Shown one piece after another: positions 55,101 to 64,000 of a DNA stretch of 64,000 bases (the first letter of the stretch is position 1; each line of letters begins with the position of its first letter). The position numbers were made by a program, and so were the translations under genes. The notes beneath the pieces were generated by a model that searched no databases, was not told the origin of the DNA, and was given only the letters and a program-made list of their open reading frames with translations. This DNA comes from Lethocerus indicus (taxonomy: Eukaryota; Arthropoda; Insecta; Hemiptera; Belostomatidae), in assembly GCA_019843655.1 (NCBI GenBank), contig JACDQD010000103.1:7068001-7132000 (forward strand), in the 5' to 3' direction.

Positions 55101-56898
55101 AACTATCTTTGACTCTGGTCTTTTAATTGTTCTGCATTGTGGAGGTTCCTGATTTATATTGTATTTCAAGTCAAACATGGTTATTAAACAGTCTCCGCTT
55201 ATATTGCCTTCATAGCGCTCAATCATTTTGTTTATAACAGCACGAGGCACACCGTGAACATTCCTTTTTGCAAGTATACCAGCATTAGCATTGATGCCTG
55301 GAGGTTCTAAAGTTTCAATAACATAACCATGATCAACTGCCATACTGACGTAAGGTTTCATTTCCCAAGATCTAGTATTGGTGTTATCCACTATAATAGG
55401 GCTCCACCCTTTTCTTATAGCGTCTTTAACAATCATCTGAATCCATTCATGAGCTTTGGGTAGATTATCTGGGTTAAATATATAATTGCGTGTCTTTTTA
55501 CAAATGAAATAGTCGTCAGCACAGAAAATATGCATGTTTGGATTTATTCCCTTATGTTTTGATAATATTTGCTTTGCATAAGTAGACTTCCCTGAGCCAG
55601 GATAACCTCGCATAATTATTAATACTTTTATATTTAAATTTATATAATTGCTTATTCGGTCTTCAGTTTTATCTACCTTTCTAATTATATTATAAAACTT
55701 GATCAGGTTGTTCCTCTCTAATTCTGACTTCGAATTACAAGTAAATAGTGGTGCTTTTTGTTTTTTTATTACTTTTGGAATGGCACCATTATTGTTATGG
55801 GACTGAAAGTTCACAGTTTCTTCATTACGTGAACCTATATCATCTCCCAATTCATTATTAGGATCAATATTTGATGAATGTGAACCTTTATTTCGTCTGA
55901 AGCCTTGAGAAGGTTGTGAATTTGAAGATTTGGGTTTACTTTGGTTGTCCACCTGTTTATTTCGTCTAAAGCCTTGTTGAGCTTCCATAGTTGATGATTT
56001 TGGTTTATTCTGATTATTTCCTTTTTGTTGATCTTTTCCCTTGATCTTTGTCTGGGACTTTTGGTTATGAACACTCTCTGGTTTTTTCATGTTCTGTTTT
56101 CCAGATTCAAGAAAATTATGTCTGTAGTTCATCTGAACCAACATGTGAAGGACTGGTAGGGCTTTTTCAACTAAAATAAATAAATATACATATATATATA
56201 TATTATTTATATATAATAATGTTTTTTACAGAAATAAAATATTTTTAATCTAAATTAAATCCACAAATAATGACAAAAGGGGCAATATTTTCATATTAAA
56301 ATTCATTTGAATCTTCATTGAGGCCAAAATATGTTGTTGAATATTAATTCTCATTTATTACAATCAATGAATAGATGTTGAGTTAACTATCATTTTAACT
56401 AATATTAAGTAGTTTTAACCATGCAAGTTCAAATGTTTTAGTTAAGAGTGGGTCATGGTATTGTGAACAGAAAATTGTTATAACCTATTTACTTAAATAT
56501 AAAATATTAGAGAATGCCCTGTTTTGTATGAAATTAAGAAATGGGATACCTTGCCATAAATTCAGTAATAGTATGTGAACATTCTGGATTCATTGTTTTT
56601 TCTTCTTGTCTTTTATAGCACGAATTGATAGCGTGTTATATTTTATGAGCTTTGATAAATATGGATTAACAAAGAATCTTATTTGAAACAAAGCTATATT
56701 TTAATAATCCAAAAATAATACTATACTGTACTGTATACAATAATAATTTCACTTACAGTTCCAGTCTGCATCTGATAATGTTTTTTGCACAACATTTTGC
56801 GGTAATATACCAGAAAACATGTCTTGAACTCTGGACAAAGTTCTTTTTCTAATATCATTCATTGGCAATCCTTGAAAGTTATCTTCATGTCCAGCCAT
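48659..56898 (-). CDS. N4BP2: NEDD4-binding protein 2-like (CUE, P-loop kinase, DUF1771, Smr), complete, eight coding exons
   Basis: Minus-strand exons are 56,898-56,757, 56,170-53,642, 53,383-53,273, 52,676-52,555, 51,732-51,532, 50,291-50,127, 49,823-49,516 and 48,731-48,659. All junctions are GT/AG and in phase; the product is 1,216 aa. An N-terminal CUE-type domain (about 18-60, MFSGILPQNVVQKTLSDADW) is split by intron 1. The polynucleotide-kinase-like P-loop domain (about 228-390) has Walker A GYPGSGKS (236-243), ADDYF and IVDNTN. A second CUE-like segment (about 690-735, LMFPKISPDNLTELFEKCG) and another helical CUE/UBA-like segment (exon 5, about 985-1,030) follow. DUF1771 (exon 6 into 7) precedes a C-terminal Smr domain with IDLHY (1,125-1,129) and TGQG (1,166-1,169). 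In N4BP2 proteins the CUE domain binds ubiquitin, the P-loop domain has 5'-polynucleotide kinase activity and Smr has nicking endonuclease activity. Human N4BP2 is longer (about 1,770 aa). Confidence 0.93.
50350..51490. other. Intron 5 of the N4BP2-like gene, possible insertion relic
   Basis: This is the longest intron of the gene (50,292-51,531, about 1.24 kb). The part at about 50,440-50,950 is less AT-rich than neighbouring introns and may be old inserted DNA, but no open frame, terminal repeat or target duplication can be shown. The rest is ordinary AT-rich intron. Confidence 0.3.
52132..52182. repeat. (AT)n microsatellite in intron 4 of the N4BP2-like gene
   Basis: Uninterrupted AT tract of about 50 bp within the intron spanning 51,733-52,554. 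It has no coding consequence. Confidence 0.96.
55880..56020 (-). repeat. In-frame tandem duplication inside the N4BP2-like gene (23-aa period)
   Basis: Residues about 100-119 (NQNKPKSSTMEAQQGFRRNK) and about 123-142 (NQSKPKSSNSQPSQGFRRNK) are two copies of one unit, offset by 69 bp. They lie in the low-complexity Gln/Asn/Lys/Ser-rich linker between the first CUE domain and the kinase domain. The copies diverge most in the middle, which suggests an older duplication in a disordered region. Confidence 0.85.
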
Positions 56899-57649
56899 TT
56901 TTCTTAAATTGATTAATAATTAGAATCATTATTAAGTTTTAAGATAAAAAAACAATACCTATGTGATAATCAAATAAATTTAAGATGATATCATAAAATT
57001 TGATGCACACTTCTCATTTATCTGCTTTCAACCTCAGTAGTGAGGTATCTTATCTATACTTTTATTAATTAAATTAATTCTTTTGTTCTCTAGATTAATA
57101 AATGAAATTTCATACTGGCCACTTTTGAAGTTAACGGGATGAGAAAAACTCCTTACCATTAGAACTTTTTGTAAGAGCGACACCATAATTAAGAGAAGTG
57201 AATTTTATCACAATGACAATGAAGAAATTCCTTCATGAATTAGACAAAACTTCCAACAGATACCTTATAGTATTTTGTATAGGTTAATCATAATGACAGT
57301 TAAGGAAAAGTTATAAACAACGCAACTGTATTCTGCCTAGAGGTTAATAATACATACATTAACGAATTACTGACTGTGTATAAACAATCTGCACATTATT
57401 CATCAGTAATGAAGAGAATTTAAAAAGATAGGAGTATTCTGTTAATATTATCCTGGGCACATCAGCTATGAAGTGTTATAACATAAATGTATGAAATAAT
57501 AACGAAACTGAAATGTTATCTGCTTAACTTAACATGTAATTAATGTTAACTTACAGTTTTTTCGTAGGCACTAGTTCATTTGAGCTAAAAACAGCTTAAG
57601 GTTATCCTTAACTTCTAATTTTGAAACGTAGCAGAACATTCACACAACA
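56899..57649. promoter_or_regulatory. Upstream region of the N4BP2-like gene
   Basis: AT-rich DNA between the N4BP2-like start codon (56,898, minus) and the plus-strand open frame at 57,650. It must hold the N4BP2-like 5' UTR and promoter. A minus-strand donor-like word (GTAAGTTAAC, near 57,550) and an AG just before the ATG leave open a spliced non-coding 5' exon. No TATA box or CpG island is evident. Confidence 0.4.
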
Positions 57650-57832
57650 ATGGATATCTGGGAAAATAAGTACTCAGTTGAATGTTACGAAGTGAACAGA
57701 TTAGATAGGAGAGGCACTGATAATTTAAAAAATCTGTTCCAAAACATAAGGACAACAGACAAGAAATTAAAAGAAATTACGCACAACGGGAACAGTATAA
57801 AAAATCGAGTCTTTATCTACATCCTTGATTGA
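57650..57832 (+). pseudogene. Possible truncated Myb/SANT-like (zeste-type) fragment
   Basis: A 60-codon frame with a true ATG reads MDIWENKYSVECYEVNRLDR then a stretch ending NLKNLFQNIRTTDKKLKEI. The pattern W...Y/F-N...R-x(4)-LKNLFQNIR-x(4)-KK resembles the second half of the Myb/SANT-like DNA-binding domain found in zeste-type regulators and in MSANTD or transposon-derived proteins of insects. That domain is normally about 80 residues within a longer protein. Here the first helix is missing and the frame stops at 57,832. It could be a degraded copy, one exon of a gene not otherwise visible, or a chance frame. It lies head to head with the N4BP2-like gene, about 750 bp away. Confidence 0.3.
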
Positions 57833-58031
57833 ACAATCGATATATTTATGCCAGTAGGTAGCATATGCATTAGTACCTAATATAGTAAAAAGATTAAACA
57901 AAAATGAAACGGTATTATTTCGATTTTAAAAAATTGGGAATTCAATTAACAGGTATTATATTTTTTTGAATAAATTAATTAACAATACGAACAATACCTA
58001 CTCAACTATAACTCCACAATTAACACGTTGG

Positions 58032-58250
58032 CGCTATTGTGTAGTTGAAAAAAATGTCGACCCAACTGTGCGTTACCCCGTTAAGTAAGTAATTCACACG
58101 ACCAATTATATATGTTTTTACATCAAAATTATGAAATATTGGTCTCATGTATGACATTTCTGACAATATATAATATTTTGATGTCCTTATGAATTAGTTT
58201 TATGCGATGAAATAAGTATTTAAACAATAGCGTCTCTCCGCGGGACGCTA
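58032..58250. repeat. Inverted-repeat pair with GC-rich stem-loop (small element candidate)
   Basis: CGCTATTGTGTA at 58,032-58,043 and TAAACAATAGCG at 58,221-58,232 are inverted copies with one mismatch. The right arm runs directly into a stem-loop whose ends, TAGCGTC (58,228-58,234) and GACGCTA (58,244-58,250), pair exactly. This is CpG-bearing DNA inside very AT-rich surroundings. It may be a decayed foldback or MITE-type element. No target-site duplication was identified. Confidence 0.4.
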
Positions 58251-58760
58251 GCGTTTAATTTAACATTCTTATGTAGAAATTGTTTTGGTTAATTATTATT
58301 TTAGTTATATGTTAATATTATTTAAGGTAAGAAAATGGATATTTATTAAAGGAACTTAGGCGGCATAACTTTTTATAAAGCGTTTGGAATTTTGGAGGCG
58401 TAGGAAGCGTTAGGAGACCTGCGCAGTTAACTGATGCGCAAGGGGTATTGAAAAGAAACTTGGAGCTTCAAATTTGTAACATTCTGATATTTAGTATTGT
58501 AATCATTATTTGCGATATCATCCTAAATGTTTAATGGAAATGAATAGAGTATGTTCGTTTTAATTTAGATTTTTATTACAAGTTATTATGAATGGTTGAG
58601 TCGGGGTCTCAAGCTGTAGAAGCCATTGCTCCCTACCCAAAAATCACGTAATCCCAATGGCGGATGGCACATTAAGAACTATAGAAAATATCCCAATACA
58701 ATCGAATTCCAGCTTATGTATGTATGCATGTTTATATATAATACATACGTAAACGCGCGC

Positions 58761-58761
58761 G

Positions 58762-58832
<71 letters not shown>

Positions 58833-58837
58833 GTATG

Positions 58838-58903
<66 letters not shown>

Positions 58904-58904
58904 C
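58761..58904. repeat. Compound TA/TATG microsatellite, about 144 bp
   Basis: Long TA tracts are interrupted by GTATGTATGTA units near 58,831. The tract begins beside an alternating purine-pyrimidine ACGCGCGCGTATG stretch. The Ile-Tyr-rich frames running through it on both strands are artefacts. Confidence 0.95.
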
Positions 58905-59534
58905 AAGGATTGAACAAGAGCAATTTTTGATTAAACAATAACTAGCCCACAGTTTTATTTCTACTTAAATATTTAAAAGTAAGCAAATGGAGTTTTCCTA
59001 TATTCTTTGAATACTTCAATATGAAGATATATATATCTGAAGTAATTATTGACTGGTTTCTATTATCAAAATACTAATAATGTTCTTATACAATCTTAAT
59101 TAATGTGAATATAATCAGATAATTTATTTTTAATTAATATCTCAACCTCGTTAATTTATTTATACACATTAATTTTCTATTTTTCACAATCTATATTTTC
59201 TTCAAATATTGTAGATTATAGGATGGGAATTCATAATAAGATGATGACCATAAGAAGTTTAAAATTAAGAGAATTTATGCTAACTACTTATTACACTTAT
59301 ATATTGTAATTATGTTATATGTTTGTATCTCAACATTACTAGTTGTGTGATTTTTTTGTTGGCTGTCTGTTGTTTTGTCTAAGGCCTAATAACAAAGACA
59401 TTTTATTTCTTCTTCCTTTAAAGTAATATTAATTATTCAGTGTTAATTTTCTTATATATTCACAACTGCCATCAACTTATTGCTTTTATTACATGTAGTT
59501 ACAATGTAGATATATCTCAATTTTCTATTTTGTA

Positions 59535-59536
<2 letters not shown>

Positions 59537-59586
<50 letters not shown>
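59537..59586. repeat. (TA)n microsatellite, about 50 bp
   Basis: Uninterrupted TA dinucleotide tract in AT-rich intergenic DNA. Confidence 0.96.
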
Positions 59587-59588
<2 letters not shown>

Positions 59589-59801
59589 GGATAAAGTGGG
59601 CATTTTAAAACAATATAATTGTGTTCATTAATAAGCTTCATTACATAAAGTACAAGTTTCCTATGTATTTTATGAAAAAAGGTATTTTATTTATAATTTC
59701 AGATACAGTAATCATTATCCAATTATCTATTAGTTAAGTAACAAAAATAGGAGAGATCAACACACTGTACAAATTTTCTATAATGAACTTTTACAAAAGG
59801 T

Positions 59802-59833
59802 TATTGTCATTATATCATCATATAATGACAATA
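59802..59833. repeat. Perfect hairpin (14-bp stem, 4-nt loop)
   Basis: TATTGTCATTATAT (59,802-59,815) is exactly reverse-complementary to 59,820-59,833, around the loop CATC. It is AT-rich, so stability is modest. Confidence 0.85.
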
Positions 59834-60507
59834 CGCAAGCTGGTAGTAAATACACTTCACTTACATAAATGAAATAGGTAGATGAATATTGATAGTGATA
59901 ATTTAATTCTTTAGATACCACCTAACAGACAGACCACTATCAAATTTTTAATTTTAAAAATGTGAGCTTATTCAGTTACACAACTTACAGTTTTCTATGA
60001 TTATAAAAGTAGAAAAGAAAGTATGTTTTTTATATATGTGCTAAACTCCTCTTATGTATGCACTTCTTAATTACAAATAAATTAATTTAAAATATTTATT
60101 TAGGCAACATAATTGAAAGTTCTCCATTAAATTATCTGAAAAATAAAACAACATAAAATTGTAATATTTTAATATTGAGCATTCTCTGCAATTGCTCTAC
60201 AATATGAAAATTAATTTCGAAATAGACAGCTTTTACTTAATAAGCTTTACAATATTTAATAAATCCCCCAAAGAATTAAAATATGTATTAAATTTGGACC
60301 ATCTAGACCAACTGGATATTCTATTACAGTTTTTTTTTTTACTTGATTTATAAAACGCAATTGTGTGCATTCGATATACCCTCCGTACATGTTTTAAAAT
60401 TACATAGGCTAGTATGAAAATACTAGCATAATACTGCAAGGATTATGGAATATAAGAATGAAATAAATGTCAAAGTATTTCACTGATAATTCGTTTACAA
60501 TTTTCAG

Positions 60508-60627
60508 AAAAAACCGCGATGTGTTGTGAAAAAGTGATGTGCTGTGTTGTGGAAATAAGTGAAGACAGAGGAATGCTTGACTCAAGGCTGCTGGATGGAA
60601 GGACTCAAGAGGGACCAGTGTTAAAAG
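60508..60627 (+). other. Exon-like segment, possibly coding
   Basis: A polypyrimidine tract ending TTTTCAG precedes 60,508, and AAAAG/GTATTG follows 60,627. Between them one frame is open throughout the 120 bp, with an ATG at 60,519 (MCCEKVMCCVVEISEDRGML...). The segment is less AT-rich than its flanks. I recognise no protein family. It may be an internal or 5' exon of a plus-strand transcript, or a chance pairing of splice-like words. Confidence 0.3.
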
Positions 60628-60675
60628 GTATTGTTATTTCATGTTTAGTATTTAACCACATATATGTGCTTTCAT

Positions 60676-60676
<1 letters not shown>

Positions 60677-60759
<83 letters not shown>
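60677..60759. repeat. (CA)n microsatellite, about 83 bp
   Basis: Uninterrupted CA dinucleotide tract just downstream of the exon-like segment. The Thr-His run in the frame crossing it is an artefact. Confidence 0.97.
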
Positions 60760-60761
<2 letters not shown>

Positions 60762-61029
60762 AACGCTATTGTTGGCATTATATCAGTACAATATTCTGAC
60801 TAGCAGTACACCATTAATAGTGCAATTACAGTGCTGACAAGATGCTTCGTCGGAAGACATTTCTAATTATTACGTTCCATGATGCAATCACTTGTACTCG
60901 GGTGAAGTAAATGTCAGTGTAATCCGCGAAGGACAAAATAAATTGTTCCGCTCATTTTTAATTCTGTAGCCGCTACTTCAGGAATTTTAACAGTACTATT
61001 AGAGTGCTATTATACTAATTAATATTAAG

Positions 61030-61398
61030 CCAAGGTGCCGGTAATGTTGTAAGGGGCATGCGCCCGAACTTGAATATCTATGTTAGTCTGGGTTCGACCG
61101 GTGGCGCCTCGCATCGGCAACGGTTGCCAACAGGCCCCACTATCTCTTGCCGCTCCTGTTCTCTCGCATTCACGTGTCGAACGGCCGTCCGTGAAGTCGC
61201 TTCACATTTTTTTTTCCACACCACTCGTTCTCATTATATTTATACGTGCACTCGTATACATATACAAATTTTGCCCCATACATATAACACGACCCAATTC
61301 AATATATCCATCTATGTCCGGGCATATTTATCTGTTGTAAAATTTCGGATCCCCCCCGTCTTGGTACTCGGCAAACGTCAACCCGCACCTCAAAGCAG
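61030..61398 (+). promoter_or_regulatory. CpG-rich promoter / first-exon candidate of a gene continuing rightward
   Basis: A CpG-rich island stands out from AT-rich surroundings. It contains GGGGCATGCGCCC (61,053-61,065; NRF-1-like palindrome), GGCAACGGTTGCC near 61,117 and a CACGTG E-box at 61,171-61,176. It ends in the strong splice donor CAAAGCAG/GTGAGT with the exon edge at 61,398. An ATG at 61,058 opens a 114-codon frame that runs through the donor, but the composition is not convincingly coding, so a 5' UTR exon is as likely. The rest of the gene would lie downstream, probably outside the window. Confidence 0.35.
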
Positions 61399-64000
61399 GT
61401 GAGTCCTTCGCACCCATCCATCAACACCAATCGACCCTTCATAAACGGCATAAGTAGTAGTTTGGTTTAATGTTAAACACTGTTTATTTTACTGGGGAAT
61501 AAGGTTTTATTACTATATTAGAAGTAATTGGAGATAATTGTGAGAATTATTTTGCTGCAAATTTGGAACATTCATTTCATATTCGCGCGTATATTTTTCA
61601 TAAATTAATACTTTCAGTTACAAAGTTGCATAGAGGAATAATGTTATGGTATCTGCACTCGACCGATAGGCTGAAATAAGATTAATTGCATCCTCAGATT
61701 TTGCCTTTTATTGCCACTTGGATAAGAGGTTTTTTTTGTTTAAAATATTCAATAAATTTCAGGATTTAATATTCAGAATTAAGTTCTATTTTTCCTGGAC
61801 GATATTTCTAATTAATTAAACGTTCCTTCTTCCAAACGAAGAGTCAAATCATCGCATTCATATTCTTTAGGAAATAGGCGTATTATAAATAACGAATAAA
61901 AATGAGGGATCTTCCGAGGTTCTCGGGTAAACGAACAATATAATAAACATTTTCTATTTAGGTCCTATACTTAGACGGAATTTTGAGCACGTTTAGGACG
62001 CCTTTCTGATTAATAATATCAGGATGAATTGGGATGATTCAGCATTTGTGTTTGTATTATTTGAGAATAATAGCTTTCCTGTTCTCCATCAGGGGACACA
62101 ATGGAATTTTACATTCCACTCTTTTAGATTTATCGTTCGTTTATTTTGAATGCTATTATTGAATTCTCGCTTACATTACCTTTATATTTAAGTTTTATTA
62201 ATTCGTATGCACTCTACTTTATACTTAAGTAGTAGAACATTTATATTTTGCCTTTTATTATTATAATTCCAAATCAAAATAAAATGGTCGTTATTTTCTT
62301 TTCCCCACATTTTATATGTTTTCTTCTCACTTTTTTTTATAGTATTTATATTTATTGGTTGCAATAGAAGCAACCAGTAATGTATATTTACATTGATGCT
62401 GTGAGTATGTGTTGTTAAACTATCTGAAATATCACTATGTTCACTATTTGAGCATAATTTCTAACTCTCTAATGACTTATTTAGTAAAGCGTCTTCTGAA
62501 CTGAAGGCTATTATATTTCTCTCTAAATTAATAGTTATTGCTGTGTGCTTTCTGAAATACTATGATTTAATTCCTACATTCTTACTTATCGACTGCATGT
62601 TTCTGTTAAATCGAAGATGTTTTGAAAACCCTTCTTCAATTTCGGTATTTACCGAATTGAATTTTTATAATTCCTACTTTCGTATGTTTGTTTGAACGTA
62701 TTGAATATTGATAATACAATGCATACAATAATGGTATAAAGTGTGGGTTGCCCGTAGTTCAGCTGCTTCTTATATATTTGCTTTTAGGAATGGTAAAAAA
62801 GAGGTTATTTTTTTATAGGAAAAGAGGTCGTGTTATGTGATTTAAGTCTGAATTTGGAAGTCTGGAACTTCGAACTAATAGCACTTGAATGTCAACCATC
62901 ATTTATTTCTTCATGACAAATTCTCGCTCACCGCGGGTTACTCAAGCTATACAATCAGTGATCCTGCATAGTTATGACCCTCCCAAAGTGGGCGTCTTGC
63001 TATTAGTGTTGATCATATTTTTTTATGAATTAATATAGTAATGACATACAAGGACTAATTTAAAATGCATATACAGAAAAAATATTATATTTGGTTAGGC
63101 CTCGAAATCTAACGCACATAGTCACTGGGGATGTTTTTACGAAGCTCGTTATGTAGTAATGAAGCAGGCAAGGAGCACGGTGTACTATGTCAATAATACA
63201 AGCACAGATTATACGTTAACACCTGACCGGTGGCTGAAGGAACAAGGGCGATAGCAACCATGTATCGCCTCGGGTTTTCATGGAAAATAGTTAGTTAATT
63301 AGACCCCAGAGGCAACTGACTTGAGACTCCTCCATTGGTCTGCGGTCAGCACATCGCCTTAGTTCCTAACTTGACCCTGGAGAGATATCCTGCCTGTCCA
63401 GCCATCATCAGTTTGTCTTCCCAACAGCGGTTATTCTAATTATAGTAGAAGGGGGGGCGGTAGGAATATATAGTAGGAATCCTCAAGTGAGGATATGAAT
63501 GAAATCATAGGGCCGAACAAATAAACTGAGCCAGTGGTAATGACTCTCTCCTTAATATATATCGAATAATATACGAAAGTCGGCGGAGATTAGGATATTC
63601 ATGCGATCAGTTGTCACCACTCGGATTCGGTCCAATGGTAGACCGGTTTCCTGGTTTATCGCCATCTTATTTAGCGTTCAATCGGAGATTAGTGAGGCAC
63701 TTAAGCATGCCGGTCGCCGGTGGGACTGCACAATCTCTACATTCATTACTGCGCTGTCAAGATTATAGACCCTGTTACATGTCCCAGTGCCAGGGAGAAC
63801 AACTGTGCAAACTAAACTGTCAAACGATGTCCATTTATTTCATTTCATGGAATAAATGCAGTATTGTATAAAACAAAAGAAAATTGGACTTCTTTGTACG
63901 ACCATTGTACTAAATAGAAAACTTAGGATAATACTTCAGAAACGATTGTGCAACACTTCTTGCATACTGGTGTACATATACAAACGCCCACTCAATACCT
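61399..64000. other. Stretch without supported gene; possibly first intron of the gene starting near 61.1 kb
   Basis: AT-rich to about 62.9 kb, then CpG content rises again (about 62.9-63.9 kb), resembling the texture of the first 40 kb. The 86-codon plus-strand frame at 63,611-63,871 matches no family I recognise. Nothing else is assignable. Confidence 0.45.

Larger units (their letters stand above)
57833..60507. other. AT-rich intergenic DNA with large TA microsatellites
   Basis: No coding gene is supported. The stretch holds TA-rich microsatellites (58,761-58,904 and 59,537-59,586), an inverted-repeat pair at 58,032-58,043 and 58,221-58,232, a GC-rich stem-loop at 58,228-58,250 and a perfect AT-rich hairpin at 59,802-59,833. 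Confidence 0.55.

Noticed and set aside
58626..58938. Ile-Tyr-rich frames on both strands
   Set aside because: Pure translation of the TA/TATG microsatellite.
60519..60803. Thr-His-rich 94-codon frame
   Set aside because: Only the first part (to 60,627) can be real exon; the rest is translation of the CA microsatellite.
1..64000. CRISPR arrays, bacterial operons, integrated viral genes
   Set aside because: No regularly spaced repeats, no prokaryotic gene organisation, and no viral polymerase, integrase or envelope-like frame on either strand.

Overview
The window looks like nuclear DNA from an arthropod, most likely an insect. It has spliced protein genes with canonical GT/AG introns (about 80 to 1,240 bp), strong AT richness, long dinucleotide microsatellites and large gene-free stretches. 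The lineage below arthropod is an inference; nothing in the sequence fixes the species.

Layout. Positions 1 to about 40,000 hold no gene I can support. Open frames there are short and mutually overlapping, as chance predicts. This block is visibly richer in G+C and CpG than what follows, with GC-rich islands (about 4.4-5.2, 12.4-12.8, 18.1-18.7, 31.9-32.3, 36.9-37.9 and 38.4-38.7 kb) between AT-rich stretches carrying many TAATTA-type cores. It is either a regulatory gene desert or the intronic/flanking territory of a gene outside the window. It also contains microsatellites, a perfect 33-bp inverted repeat at 6.2-6.4 kb, a degenerate tRNA-like A-box and a 44-bp direct repeat.

From about 40 to 60 kb the DNA is much more AT-rich and holds the genes. 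FRG1 lies on the plus strand (41,055-42,986; six coding exons, 262 aa, complete). An NEDD4-binding-protein-2-like gene lies on the minus strand (56,898-48,659; eight coding exons, 1,216 aa, complete), with CUE, P-loop kinase, further CUE/UBA-like, DUF1771 and Smr modules. Between them I assembled a possible small minus-strand gene (45,454-43,746; three exons, about 66 aa) that I do not recognise. A possible truncated Myb/SANT-like fragment sits at 57,650 on the plus strand, head to head with the N4BP2-like gene.

From 60.5 kb onward CpG content rises again. An exon-like segment (60,508-60,627) and a promoter/first-exon-like CpG-rich block ending in a strong splice donor (61,398) suggest the 5' end of a plus-strand transcript that continues past the window. 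FRG1 (nuclear, RNA processing) and N4BP2-like (ubiquitin binding plus nucleic-acid kinase/Smr nuclease modules) have no known joint pathway; their proximity is not evidence of co-function.
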